A DNA stretch of 35,377 nt from Dunaliella salina. Lineage: Eukaryota > Chlorophyta > Chlorophyceae > Chlamydomonadales > Dunaliellaceae. Position numbers and translations under genes: made by a program. The notes under the pieces are model-generated. The model did no database searches. It saw only the letters and a list, made by a program, of their open reading frames with translations, and was not told the origin of the DNA. The first letter of the stretch is position 1; each line of letters starts with the position of its first letter. The stretch lies in NCBI GenBank assembly GCA_002284615.2, contig MU069549.1:355162-390538 (forward strand), read 5' to 3'. This document shows positions 1 through 20,584 of this stretch, piece after piece.

Positions 1-283
1 GTGCATTAAGGGAAGAACCCCTAACAAAAGTTAGAGGCCTCACCAGAGGACGCTCTACCTAAACTCGACAGAACTAGCCTAGGAGAGAGCAAGAGACAAA
101 ACTAATGGGGATCCGGAGAATTGCTTGCCATGCCCCTGAGCGCTTGGATTCTGCTTCTTCCATCCTCAGCCGCCTCCACGCGCCCAGCAAAACCCCTCCC
201 AGATGCCCCCTGAAAGCAGAGTGCATGTCTAGTGTTGATAATGGTGGATGATCTTTGGATGGCATAGTCCCTAAGCTGGGATG
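1..283 (-). mobile_element. LINE-B 3' end, minus orientation, truncated by the window edge
   Basis: Read on the minus strand this matches the 3' part of the LINE-B copies at 26450-26767 and 18396-18668. It has the end of the element ORF, the GC-rich segment with GGGGTTTTGCTGGGCGCG, the CTCTCCTAGGCTAG motif, then TGGTGAGGCCTCTAACTTTT and the terminal TTCCCTTAATGCAC. The CTTTT tail would lie to the left of base 1. The frame still reads like the C-terminus of the element protein. It is a 5'-truncated dead copy. Confidence 0.8.
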
Positions 284-325
284 CCCTTGTAAACCCTTGC
301 AAACCCTTGTAAACCCTTGTAAACC
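284..325. repeat. CCCTTGTAAA 10-mer tandem repeat
   Basis: About four copies of CCCTTGTAAA (one with CCCTTGCAAA) lie exactly between two oppositely oriented LINE-B 3' ends. The motif resembles the plant CCCTAAA telomere unit only loosely and is not a telomere repeat. Confidence 0.8.
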
Positions 326-615
326 AAGAATGATATCCATCATTAACACCAGACATGCTCTTCATTTTCAGGGGACTGCTGGGGGGAAGGGTTCGCTGGG
401 TGCGCAGCGGAGGACAGCAGGAGGAGAGTCTGGTTGTCCTGCAGGAGCATGGCGGACAACCCCCCCGATCCTCATTAGCTCTGTTCCCGGCTCTCTCTTA
501 GGCTAGCTGTGTGTAGAATAGATTCTGACTCAGANTCTCGGAGGGCCCTTTGGTGAGGCCTCTGACTTTCTGTTAGGGGTNCTTCCCTTCATGCATGCGG
601 CCTTGGGCTTGAGTA
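326..615 (+). mobile_element. LINE-B 3' end, plus orientation, diverged copy
   Basis: It begins with CATCATTAACACCAGACATGC, as the other LINE-B 3' parts do, and runs through TTTTCAGGGG, GGTGAGGCCTCTGACTTTCTG and CTTCCCTTCATGCATGCGGCC, ending in a T-rich stretch near 610-630. It is clearly more diverged from 26499-26767 than the copy at 1-283. Two single N bases (535, 582) fall inside it. It is a non-autonomous fragment. Confidence 0.75.
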
Positions 616-630
616 GACTTTTTTCCAATT

Positions 631-1696
631 TTCTTCACCAGAGAGGCCAAATGCAACTCGCCTACTGACCTGGTTGAAAGTCACCCAGGCACTGAAATAG
701 CCTTTGCGACATGGTAACTGCCGTGGTTTTATACATTGTGGTGATGTTTGGGGAATCGAATCTTGCACTAAATTTCGTCCTGACACATGTTCTAGTACCG
801 CACATACCTGGCGTGTTTCTTAAAAATGTGTTGCTCTAGACAGCTAAAGGCTGGCAGCAACTTGTCTTAATAGACTGGCCAGCATTGTTGGCTGCAGGTC
901 CCAGGTCTAGACGAGATCTGGATTGGGTCAAGAAATCCACCATTTCTTCGTCTTTTGCATACTCTCATAATTACAAAGGATGAATTGACTATTCAAGGTN
1001 CAAAAATGACAGAAAATAACAATAAAATGAGACAGGCGGAAAATTGAAGAACACAGTCAAATTGGAAGTGGAGGGATGGGGCATGCTCGTCCTCNTGCAA
1101 AAGCTGCCCTACGCAACAGCTGCTGGCTATCCTAGGTACAAGCAAACACACATCGCTTACAAAAATAAGGGCCAACTTCAAGGCAACACCTTGACAACAA
1201 GTTTTTGGCCCTCAAAGATGGTGACAAGTCTTCCCACAACAAAAATCCATAGTACCAAATGAATTGAGATGCATTTCACCATCCAGCCAATCATGCCTCA
1301 TCTGTGTTTTCAAGCACGATTAAATGCGTGCTGCTGGAATGAATCAGATAGAAGAAAAAGAAGAAGTCCGTGCAACAAAATGCAGCCCATTAATTAGATA
1401 CCGTACGTACCAGATATCAATACCATAAACAATAAACCAAAGTCAATACCTTAGTGCCATAAGTCAACTAAGATGAAAAATGTGAGCGTCACAGTGGTCG
1501 CGCTTGCTTGTCCGATTATCCAATTATCCAACCCCTTGCTAAAGCAAGTGTGAAAGCTGGACTTGTAGCATCACCACTGTTCTAAAGCTCAGCATATGAA
1601 AAGTTCTCCTGACTGGCAGGGCTTTCAAGCTCCATGTTGGAAGTGGCCTACCTTGGGCAGCTGTGCTGTGTGGCCCCTTGGCCTTCCTGAGAAAGA
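631..1696. other. No gene seen
   Basis: AT-rich sequence with only short, unsupported open frames and two N bases (1000, 1095). It may contain the 3' untranslated region, or further 3' exons, of the minus-strand membrane protein gene that starts at about 2930. Confidence 0.5.
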
Positions 1697-2930
1697 TCAA
1701 GTAACGTACCAAAGCAACAGAAACGATGACGAGAGAGCCACCAATGCACCACCCACAGCGCCACCAATGACACTACCCCCATTGCTGCCGTCATCCGAAC
1801 CTGCACAGTGTGTGGAGCAGTGCACCAGAATAAAGATGCTGATCCTGAAGCTCATGAACGACAACAGGGTGCAGCGACGCAAACAGAATGGACATCAGGG
1901 ACGCACTTCCAGCAGGATGGAACAGAACACTTGCAGGTGCATCAGAGTTTCATAAGAGTATGCCAAACCAGCAAGGTTCAATCTTCATTGGGGCAATTGA
2001 TTCCTACCTTCTCCAGCATTGTCAGGGTCGTTGCTCACGGTTTTAAGTTCCTGTGTGTTGCAATGGGATTCAGGCACATGAGACAATCTCACAGGACCTG
2101 AACTCTCAGATGGATTTTTAAGTGTGGTGCGCACGGCTTCAAGTGAGGTACTACTCAGCCTTGCAGTGAGCTGTTCTGACCATCTGCAGAACATAAGTGG
2201 ATTCGCAGAGCACTTACCACCGAATTTTGAAACCTGGAGCCCAGGAACAGTTCTTTGGGCTCAACGTCCGCAATCTCGTTCTGCAAAATGATTTGTAGGT
2301 GCTTGTCATGGCAGCTTCAAGCTCATGGCTTCAGTTACAACAGCCTCATTTGCCTTTGGCTTGCAAGAACTTACCTTGACGTCATCCTGCGTCATTCCTT
2401 CTGCCCCAATGTACAAGGGCACAATTATCGAGCCTCGGCGAATCTCCCCAACAACCTGCACTCAAAAGAGCCCAGTGTCTGAGAAACTATGTCGTCGCAA
2501 AGTTTCATCGTAAGCACAACAAAACGGATGTGTTCCTTTTCCTGTACCTGAACAACCATATCTTGACCAAAGCGGTTGTCCAAGTTGGCCTTCAAGGCAC
2601 CAACAAACTCAGTGATAAACGCATCTTTAGTCTCTTCACTGGCCATAATTTCATCATAGTCTTCGTTGACCTGCACTGCATTTGAGTCAGGTTCTGGAAA
2701 GTTTTTTTTTTCTGGAAAGAAGATCAGAAACAATGGTGTTCATGCATTTTTCATCAACAATGCAAGCTTGGGTAAATGGAGTGCAGCGAAGCATGTTGTT
2801 TTGCGCTCACCGTTGCTTCAAAAGATGCCTGTGCATCAGGGTTGACTGGTGATGGAGGTGGAAAAGGAGAAGGGGGAGGAAATGGAGGGGGCGAAAAAAG
2901 GTATGTGAGGCTGAGTGGAGGATTGAACTT
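1697..2930 (-). CDS. Pro-rich, SEA-like, single-pass membrane protein (partial gene, six exons)
   Basis: Minus-strand exons: 2811-~2930, 2548-2670, 2375-2455, 2218-2280, 2008-2170 and 1710-1800. Every border is GT..AG and every phase fits. In order the product has a Pro/Ser linker (SPPPFPPPSPFPPPSP), then FEATVNEDYDEIM, helical ETKDAFITEFVGALKANL, the strand motif EIRRGSIIVPLYI, an Asn/Ser-rich stalk, and a hydrophobic segment GGAVGGALVALSSSFLLLW. The pattern of 'helix, then GSIIV strand' is typical of SEA-like ectodomains of algal and protist surface proteins, and the PPSP linker resembles hydroxyproline-rich wall proteins. The 5' exons (signal peptide expected) are not found. The last exon either splices at TTTG|GTACGT (1710) to an unseen tail exon or reads on to a stop at 1697-1699, leaving a tail of about four residues, as in a GPI-anchor signal. 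Ligand and role unknown. Confidence 0.7.
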
Positions 2931-3091
2931 TGCCTTATCGCTGGTGCTACACGCTGCCAAAGCCCACTAGATTAGCATTAGCGCCTTATTACCTTTAGAT
3001 AAGGAGGCTCACGGCTTTTGGGGCCAATGCCTCTCTTTTCATGTTTGGACATCCTCTCTGCCTATGTATCATTGAACTTAAGTCCAGTGTA

Positions 3092-3719
3092 CCGTAGCGA
3101 CACTGGGGGTTTTACGATTAATTAAATAATTATTGAGGCATCTCGTAATATGGAGTGACTTTTAAAATTGCTTTTTTCAAGTGCTCGTAAAAGATGCGGA
3201 TTTGTATTAAGCAATTAGTAAGGCTGCACAATGCAGCCACATGTCCCCGGGACAAAGAACCCTGTTTGACATGGGAGCTGCCAAGCATGCAAGATGTGGC
3301 AGCTAAGCTTAAGGCTGCTGCAGGTGTGGGGGAAGCAGGCTGGGGAAGCATGCTTGGAGAAGCTTGCAGGCATTGTTCATGACTTTATGGACCCCACTGC
3401 TCAGGGCGAGGGGACAGGCAGGGGCAGGGGCAGGGGCAGGGGCTGGAGCAAGGGCAAGAGGAGCAGAGGGCGAGGAAGGGCTTCCACTGGAGTTCCAGGA
3501 ACCGATGAAGGGTCCGAGGTCACCACGGAATCCTCAGATGAAGAGATGGAAGAAGCGAGAGACAAAGAGCCTATGTCGGAGACGCAAAAGTGCAGGGGTT
3601 CGCAAACTTTGACTTGTTTTGGCGGACCTCGTAAAACCTTCATGCTCACAAATTAATTAATGGAATTATTCTGGGACCTCGTAATAAATCAGTGTCGTAA
3701 TACATTAGTGTTGCTACGG
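3092..3719. mobile_element. Small TA-flanked inverted-repeat DNA transposon (Tc1/mariner/pogo type)
   Basis: The ends are inverted repeats of 13 bases, CCGTAGCGACACT (3092-3104) and AGTGTTGCTACGG (3707-3719), with one mismatch, and each end is flanked by TA (3090-3091 and 3720-3721). The motif CTCGTAAT recurs near both ends (around 3142-3149 and 3628-3685), as subterminal repeats would. TA duplication with short terminal repeats fits the Tc1/mariner/pogo group; no DDE motif is visible, so the copy is non-autonomous or heavily deleted. Confidence 0.65.
3194..3656 (+). pseudogene. Coding remnant inside the inverted-repeat transposon, frameshifted
   Basis: Two overlapping plus-strand frames carry protein-like sequence. 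One (3194-3382) has RLHNAATCPRDKEPCLTWEL and DVAAKLKAAAGVGEAGWGSM; the other (to 3656) has VHDFMDPTAQGEG, a GRGRGRGRG run produced by a GGGGCA microsatellite (about 3417-3446), and an acidic tail SSDEEMEEARDKEP. A one-base shift near 3370 would join them. It could be the C-terminus of a transposase or a captured host fragment. I do not recognise a domain. Confidence 0.35.
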
Positions 3720-3724
3720 TATGT

Positions 3725-4184
3725 AAAAAAGAAAGGAAGAAAGATTGACACTTGCCAGTTAGCCGCATACATTAATAATCTTAGTAAGGAGAGACCAGGG
3801 TGACGTGGCAGCGGCAACTAGGCATCAGACTGCACAGGCATCCGTCATTTGGTTTGTCAATGCCACCAAAGTTTATGAGGGGCTGCCCATTTCCAATCCT
3901 TGCGCCAAAGGTTTTGTTTTGGCTTTTGTTTGCGTTGACCCAAGGTCATCGCTATGTAACAAACAAACGAGTAAAGACGCAAATTACAGCCAAATTGATC
4001 AGGCAAGACCATAAATTTAAGGAACCTTCACAACATGTCATGAATATACAGATGTTTTCGTGGAGAGTTTGGGTTTCAAACAACTCCCCAAATCACTGGC
4101 TATGATCTTTCCCCCTTTTTTTTTTCAAAATCAACCATGCTAACCATTTCTATTCTTTAAGTTATCATGTTCGGTAAAAAATCA
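3725..4184. other. No gene seen
   Basis: AT-rich spacer. The open frames at 3800-4105 have no splice or composition support. Confidence 0.5.
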
Positions 4185-4460
4185 TGAAAATTGGAGGCTC
4201 CCAGATCACTCTCCTGGCCTCAGATCACTCTAAAATGGCCCACAGCTCCACCCTGGGACCATTTTTCACTTCCTAACTTTTGTATATTAAACTCTCATAT
4301 GCTATGTTAACATCTTGCGTATTAAGAAATAGGAAAGGAAAGCAAAATTCGACCTTTTTGGCACCCCCTGTGCTGCAATTCCCCTAAGGGAAATGGCTGT
4401 AATTCTGTTCTCACCAACTACTGGGTCTTTTATCCCACTTTTTTGCAACGATATTGTTAT
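4185..4460 (+). repeat. Dispersed repeat family C, copy 1
   Basis: It shares an ordered series of blocks with 20585-20860: CAGATCACTCTCCTGGCC, GGGACCATTTTTCACTTCCT, TTAACATCYTGC, then CGACCTTTTT, CCCCTGTGCTGCAATT, TAAGGGAAATGGCT and CTGGGTCTTTTATCCCA. Less similar copies are at about 12040 and 16262. A later block of the family (TTTGGTCCAGTGGGTGGTCAG) appears at about 5428-5460, after the LINE-A relic, as if LINE-A had inserted into this copy. No coding capacity; the nature of the element is unknown. Confidence 0.7.
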
Positions 4461-4471
4461 GGTATAAGGAA

Positions 4472-4545
4472 ACTTCTAACTGGACAGTGCTGCGTCACTT
4501 CTAACTGGACAGTGCTGCGTCACTTCTAACTGGACAGTGCTGCGA
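4472..4545. repeat. 25-base tandem triplication
   Basis: Three nearly perfect copies of ACTTCTAACTGGACAGTGCT plus GCGTC lie head to tail (starts at 4472, 4497 and 4522), directly ahead of the LINE-A relic. Confidence 0.9.
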
Positions 4546-4547
4546 GA

Positions 4548-5215
4548 GTGTGGCCATGAGCCCTTACAATTCTTTTGGTTCGGATCTGTGATCAAGCTGT
4601 ACAACAGTATGCTGGACTGCAACAGCACAACCCCCTCTTAAGAAGGTATTTTAGGCTAATTGCAATATGCACTCCAGGGCTGCAGCTGCTGGATGTTGGA
4701 CTGCCCAGATGCTGGATGGATTTCAAGGGTTGGGGAAGTGTGATGAGTGTGTGCAAGCAGTACGGAGGGGTGCACCGATCAAGATTCAGGAGTTTGCTGA
4801 TGATCTGAGACTGAGGCTACGGGTTGTCTGGAACACTGCTGCTACCGATGCGATAAGCGTGCCTCAAAACTATGTGTCCCTCAATCAGTCTTATCTAAGC
4901 GTTCTTTTTCATTCTAACCTGCGTGCCTTGGTGCGAACTCCTTGCCACTTATCTCTGAACCTCTCTGGCCATATCCTGCGTAATGCTTGTCGATTCAGAT
5001 TGCGTGTTCACACCCTGCGTGTTGACAGAGCTATTTGGTCCCAGGGTGAGGATTCTGCCATTTGTGATAGGTGCAACCTGCAGGAGGATCAAGATGTGGC
5101 CCATGTCCTCTTTAAGTGCCTGTGTCCTGAGGTGTACCAAGTTAGGCGCTATTTTTTTGAGCTGTTTCGGCAGTAAGGCAGTTTCTCTTGAATTGAATCT
5201 TGCGTGCAACATGCC
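4548..5215 (+). pseudogene. LINE-A relic: C-terminal part of a non-LTR retrotransposon protein
   Basis: The first part (from about 4551, another frame) reads GHEPLQFFWFGSVIKLYNSM and matches the frame at 21730-21790 (VPLQCYWFRAATRFYNSLL). A shift leads into the long frame ending at 5176, with HILRNACRFRLRVHTLRVDR and a CxxC...HxxxxC knuckle, ICDRCNLQEDQDVAHVLFKC. This is the usual C-terminal zinc knuckle that follows the reverse transcriptase of LINEs. There is no reverse transcriptase in the window. The copy is 5'-truncated and frameshifted, hence dead. Confidence 0.75.
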
Positions 5216-6459
5216 ACCGTGCCCTTGGTCTTTGATTTTCTTTCCCAGAAAGGCAACAAGCTTTTCTTTTACATTTCTGAGCTCATGGATTTATTTTTGA
5301 CTGGCGTAGACCAATCACAGACGGATCAGCCGAACGCTCTGGCTGGAGGTCCCTGAACATCGTAACCATTGTAACCATATGGAATGCATTGATACAAGGA
5401 CTCCAAGACACTCAAAACTAAAAAACAATTCAATTTGGTCCAGTGGGTGGTCAGGAATGAAGATTTGATGAACACAAAGGTGGGAAAATTACACCTGCAA
5501 GAGGTCTATAACGCAAGCCAATGAAAACCAATGCTGCAAGCCTTGTCAAGGCAGTATCTTTGCTGCTACATTTTCTTTGCTTGGCTAGCTTTTCTTCTTC
5601 GTTTCTGAGGTATATGTTTAGACTTTAGGCCTTAGCTAAAGGCTCACCATTTGCAAGGAGGTCAGTTGATAAGCTACAAAGACTGGAAGTGCACTTCTAT
5701 GCTATAATCTGGTTAGATTCACGTTTTTGCGTGTGAAGTAGAAGTTGTAGATCCTTGCATAAGTAGAAGGAAAGTGATGCCCTTATTTTGGTTTAAAGCA
5801 ATTTTGAAACTAAGTAGGTTTTTTTGTACACCTAGTTTCATTTACAAGTTCTCTGAGACCCTTAAAGAAAATGCAAACAGGCAGTGCATGATCCACTGAT
5901 GAAATCCTGCAAATTGCTTGGTGTTTCTGTTTTGCGGGTGTAGTTGCAATGGAATAGGATTGTGCATTACTCCTTGTATTGCAGTTGGAAAAAAAAGGAG
6001 CATTGTCACTTGCATGTCACTGGCAAAGATAATTCCATGATCCGTTCATGCTTCTTCAGTGTGCAGCACTGAATTAGCCAGGTTACAAGTCTGTAGGCCT
6101 CCAGTCATCCTATGCTTTCCTTTTAACTATCCAGGAGCAATAGTAACAAAATTGTTTGTGGGAAGCGCAAATTGGCAAAGAGACTGGGGTCAGAGTTGGG
6201 GAAAAAAGGAGCATGATCATCCATATCAAAAAGCTGTTTAAGTTAGCGCACGGGCAAACTTTGCTGCAAAGAAAAAGCTGATACTCACCCTTTGAAAAGC
6301 CTAGCGTCCAGGCAGAGAAAGAAAAGATAATTCAGCAGGCAATGAGAAAACTCTCCCACATCATCTTGAAATGATGTTGAACCTAAGGTACATTGTCAGC
6401 CTCGTATCAAAAAGAAAATTTCTTCAGATGAAATCAGGATGAATTGGTTGATTAAGCAA
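5216..6459. other. No gene seen
   Basis: AT-rich. It holds the family C block near 5428-5460 and otherwise only short unsupported frames. Confidence 0.5.
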
Positions 6460-7095
6460 CTAACTTTTGCGCAGCCCAACACGCACTGTTGCAGTCAAGC
6501 ACATGGCTGTCACGATAGCCAGTTTCACAAGATCTCAAAGCCTACCAAATTAAAACATATTGCCATGAATGCATCATCGAACAACAACGGAGAGCTTCTT
6601 GAGACCACACTTGTCCGGAAGCCAGGCATCACACCAACATCAGGCTCAGGCTTTGTGTCAAACTAAATGTTTTGTGTGGACTTTTACCCAGCCCAAAATG
6701 ACGCATTGTTGCAATCAAACGTATGACTGCTGCTAAACTCAAAGGTGACACAAGGTCCCAAAGCTCACTAAATCCAAAATTGTTGTCATGAACGCATCGT
6801 CTAACAGCGAGGGGAAACCTAAGAAGCTCACATGTGAGGAAGCCAGGCATCACACCTACATCAGGCTCAGGCTTTGCATCAAACTGATGAGGAATATGCA
6901 ACTTTCACTCACTTTATCATAACGGTTGTCGCTTCAAACTCAGTTTCACAGGGTTTTGAAGCACAACAGAACACAAATTTTCGCCATGAATGCATTGTCT
7001 GACAGCAAGGGGATACCTTAAAAGCTCACATGTGAGGACGCCAGGCATCTCACCAACATCGAGCTCAGGCTTTACACCAAACCAACAAGTTTTAT
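6460..7095. repeat. Three diverged tandem repeats of about 200-220 bases
   Basis: The blocks GCCAGGCATC...CACC, CATCAGGCTCAGGCTTTG, CCATGAATGCATCRTC and ACGCAYTGTTGCARTC recur in the same order, with the GCCAGGCAT anchor at 6621, 6842 and 7041. On the minus strand the last two copies keep an open, similar frame (KPEPDVGVMPGFLTCELLRF versus KPELDVGEMPGVLTCELLRY). Confidence 0.8.
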
Positions 7096-7163
7096 AAGGA
7101 GGATCAATCCTAGGATTTCCTGTAAGGAGGATCAATCCTAGGACCTAGGTTGACCTTCCCTGT

Positions 7164-7168
7164 TTTAT

Positions 7169-7169
<1 letters not shown>
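7164..7169 (-). promoter_or_regulatory. AATAAA polyadenylation-like signal
   Basis: On the minus strand AATAAA begins inside the stop codon of the receptor-like gene (GTG TAA ATA AAA). A polyadenylation signal this close to the stop would give a very short 3' untranslated region, so the true signal may lie farther left. Confidence 0.3.
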
Positions 7170-17421
<10,252 letters not shown>

Positions 17422-18395
17422 CTGCGACCATTGCGCATGCACAGAAAAATGCATGAATATTTCGTAAATGTTGAATGAATGAGGATTGAGTGCAGAGCTG
17501 GCGCAAATGTACATGTGCAATTAAATTGTGCAATATTGCGACATCACATTGTAACAGGAGACATGGAGTTTGTTTGGTGCAGAGCGCTTGTGTACTCAGC
17601 ACTGCTGGTGGCACCGAGCGCGGGGGGCTGTATGCTTACCCTGATAGGAAGGCTAATGTGCACCATGATGAAATTCATTTGCAACAATGCAGTGACAGCA
17701 CAACAGCAGAACTTTGGACCTTAAGGTTGTGCCTGCCTATTTTTCTGTCTTGGTGCTTAGGAGCTGTGCCGTTCCGCGTGAGCCCCTCTTTTCCTTCTTT
17801 ATGTCCTTCTGCCTGCCTGTAGGTCTATCTCCCCAAGAGCTCTCTATTTCTGCAGCAGAGGCCCTCAAGGGACATTGCTGTCCTTGGGCACGTGTGACTG
17901 GAAAAACTACAGCAAGCAGCACTCAAGTCAAGTTTGCAAATTCAATTGCAAACAAGATTGCAAGCAGCACTCAAGTCATGCTTGCAAAGTCAATTAATTG
18001 CAATATTGCAAACGAGATTGTGCCCTGTGACCATGACACCCAGCTCTCACCCAGAATTTGTCATGAGGGTTGGCCATGAATCCTTGGCTAAGTTGCACAA
18101 TACGGGAATACGGATACGGGTACGAATACGAATACGAGTACGGATACGGCAAAAATCCAGCAACATTTTTTTGATTTCAAATGTGCATCTGGTTGAGGAA
18201 AAATTGTGTGGAAAAAAAAAAAGGACATGGTGGGCAAGGTCTTGTGCAAACTTCAACAAGCTGGCACCCACACCTAGGAGACAAGGAATTAAAAAGACTG
18301 CAGTGAAAAGACTTTCTACATCAAATAACGACAAATAAAAACAAAAGAAAAGACAAACCACAAAGGGTGAGAAAATCTCCTTACATCAGTGAAGG
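17422..18395. other. No firm exon; expected to hold upstream parts of the receptor-like gene
   Basis: The minus-strand receptor-like gene must continue here or farther right. A hydrophobic minus-strand frame at 17850-17920 (VVFPVTRAQGQQC) is signal-peptide-like but has no splice support. A hexamer microsatellite, (ATACGR)n of about eight units, lies at 18103-18150 and gives an artificial Arg-Ile-Arg-Thr frame. Confidence 0.4.
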
Positions 18396-18668
18396 ACATG
18401 CACTTTGCTTTCAGAGGGCATCTGGGAGGGGGTTTGCTGGGCGCGCGGCGGCGGCTGAGGATGGAAGAAGGAGAGTCCAAGCGCTCAGCGGCATGGCTAG
18501 CATTCCTTCAGATCCCCATTAGTTCTGTCTCTTGCTCTCTCCTAGGCTAGTTTTGTCTAGTTTAGGTGGAGGGCCCCCTGGTGAGGCCTCTAACTTTTGT
18601 AAGGGGTTCTTCCCTTAATGCACGCGGCCTTTGGCTTGCGTAGCCTTTTCTTTTCTTTTCTTTTCTTT
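18396..18668 (+). mobile_element. LINE-B 3' end, 5'-truncated, with target duplication
   Basis: It matches 26505-26767 closely, from ACATGCACTTTGCTTTCAGA to the terminal CTTAATGCACGCGGCCTTTG, GCTTGCGTAGC and a (CTTTT)n tail. TGAAGG lies on both sides (18390-18395 and 18669-18674), a likely target duplication. With only 273 bases it is SINE-sized. Confidence 0.85.
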
Positions 18669-18674
18669 TGAAGG

Positions 18675-19869
18675 GAAAAAAAGGCTCATTGCCTCTGAAG
18701 AAGGATGAGTCCTTTGCATCACAAAGATTGTATTTGAGAGAGCCAGTTGGGATCTGGAGGATTGCTAGGGAAGTACCTGGCTCTAGAATCTGGTTATAAG
18801 GGGGAACTGTGCTTTGTAGATACAAGCATGTGGTCATTTCTCAACACTGGGGGCACGAGCTTTGCGTGCAAGCTTGATGGTGCATTCATGGCATTCCAGT
18901 CCTGGTTGTTTGAATTGGATAAGGCTATGCACAGCATCACATGTTCCACAAACACCCATGAGAAAAGTGCAAAGAGCATCAGCTTCCGAGATCAATAATT
19001 TGCAGAGATTTGAACCCTGCCACTGTGACACATTTTTGGTGGTGCACCAGCTGCTGTAGTGTGGCTCAGCCTGGCAACATGTCATGAGTCTGCACAAGGT
19101 GCTGCTAGACAGAGACCATGAGTGCAATTCAGCTTCTATTAAACAACGGAGTTCTCTCTGGTTTCCCGGCCACACTTGGCGCCTGGGGATACATGAACGT
19201 AGCATGTTTTTCCAGTTAGATCGAGCACTCGCAGACAACAGAGTTCTCAACCTTTTGTGTACATAAAGGCAGGGTAGCAGAAGCAATGGCCAAGCCTTCA
19301 TTTTGGTTATAGATTTGGAGGAGTTCCTGCCATCAAGGGTTGGAATTTAATGCCATCAGGGCGACTGAGTTGTGTATTTGGTGGCAGATGGGAGAAACCG
19401 TAGGAGATGCTTCTTTGCATACCATCAGGGATTTCCCTTTTGAAGGAGTATTGATTTTTATACTGCGTTCATAGCAACAATGCAGGATTCGGAACTTCCT
19501 TCACTTGTTTCTTTACTACCAGGATAAAATTCCTTTGCTGCTTTCCTCACAACCTGGAGAAAAGCTGGCAAAAGAGCGATCCTATAAGTTTGCACAGTAA
19601 AGAAGGTGCTCAGAGGTGTAGTTTTCTTGGCTTGGGGCTGCATCAACGCGTGCTCACTTCCTGGCTACAGTTGGCCCCAGTGCAAGAGCGGGGCCAATGC
19701 TGAGATGTTGGATAGCTTTCTCTGAGGCTAAGGGATGGGTCTCGCGTTGGCAGGACAAGGCCTCCTGGCAGTAGTTTCACAAGTTTCCTAGCTGCAGGCC
19801 TACTTGCTGAAGTAGAGTTCTGTGCTGATCTTTCTCTAAGTCTTAACTGGTGGGGCTCACTCTCAGCTT
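18675..19869. other. No confident gene
   Basis: A 155-codon minus-strand frame (18834-19301, with CxxC pairs) overlaps plus-strand frames that look just as protein-like. Without splice support none is accepted. Confidence 0.4.
19458..19553 (-). CDS. Possible terminal exon of an unidentified minus-strand gene
   Basis: A strong acceptor on the minus strand (CTCTTTTGCCAGCTTTTCTCCAG up to 19554) is followed by 31 codons, VVRKAAKEFYPGSKETSEGS onward, and a stop at 19458-19460. The composition is protein-like, but no partner exon was found. Confidence 0.25.
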   Translation of the reverse strand, partial: VVRKAAKEFYPGSKETSEGSSESCIVAMNAV

Positions 19870-20018
19870 TAGCGTTGACTGTTGGGTCTTCTTTAATGCA
19901 CGCTGGCTTTTGCCCAGCGTAGAAGGGGATAAATATTGCCTTGGCCCTAGGTATCCTCTTTTCCCCAATTGATGTGGAGAGTGTTTCTTCTCTTTTCCAG
20001 CATAGACTTCTTCTTCTT
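19870..20018 (+). mobile_element. LINE 3' ends: LINE-B-type hairpin tail followed by a LINE-B2 3' segment
   Basis: TTTAATGCACGCTGGCTTTTGCCCAGCGTAG (19891-19921) is a LINE-B-type terminal hairpin with a perfect ACGCTGG/CCAGCGT stem. It is followed by about 50 bases (TTGGCCCTAGGTATCCTCTTTTCC, AATTGATGTGGAGAGTGTTT) shared with the LINE-B2 3' end at 25405-25455. These are dead fragments. Confidence 0.65.
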
Positions 20019-20578
20019 CACCACAAATGCTGAGACCTTGGTGAACAATCTGTACCCTTGTTTTTCTCCGTGCTGGGCAGTGCACCTCAGAAGTGTATTG
20101 GAGATGCTGTCAAGTTCACGTTGTATGCAGCGTGGCCCGCTTTCGTGTACATGTCCATACTCTGAAAGTTGAGCAAGCTTCCTGAGATGATAACATTCCT
20201 TCTACCAGTGATCTCTATGATGCGCAAAAAAAGTGTACAAGATGAACAACGTATCATTTTCAAGTGCCCCCGTGTCTGCTCTGTTCGGCATAAATATGCT
20301 TCTCTGTTTTCTGGTCCTCTCCTCCCTCCCTCTCATGCCTTTTCTCAGATGGCTCTTTACTTCCGCCATACTCCATGTCCAGCCTTCTTACGTGTCTTCT
20401 CTTATGACACCTAATCATGCAGCCAGCATCAGTCGTTTTGACTGGAGGCTTTCTATTTTCTCCAACCCTTTGATCCCGGAGGGTGTCAACAGGCCGAAAT
20501 CACTGGATATGTTCTTTCCCAACTTTTTACCCAGTCTAACTATGCCTGACATTATAACTCTATAAATTATCGTGTCCC
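20019..20578 (+). pseudogene. LINE-A relic, C-terminal region
   Basis: A shifted plus-strand frame contains VQDEQRIIFKCPRVCSVRHK and YASLFSGP, matching the zinc-knuckle end of LINE-A (compare VAHVLFKCLCPEV near 5110). Several frameshifts; no intact domain. Confidence 0.5.
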
Positions 20579-20584
20579 CCATAA

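Noticed and set aside
284..325. Interstitial telomere
   Set aside because: The unit is a 10-mer, CCCTTGTAAA, not a known telomere unit.
18047..18361. Arg-Ile-Arg-Thr rich frame
   Set aside because: It comes from the ATACGR hexamer microsatellite.
18834..19301. 155-codon minus-strand frame with CxxC pairs
   Set aside because: Opposite and shifted frames look equally protein-like and there is no splice support.
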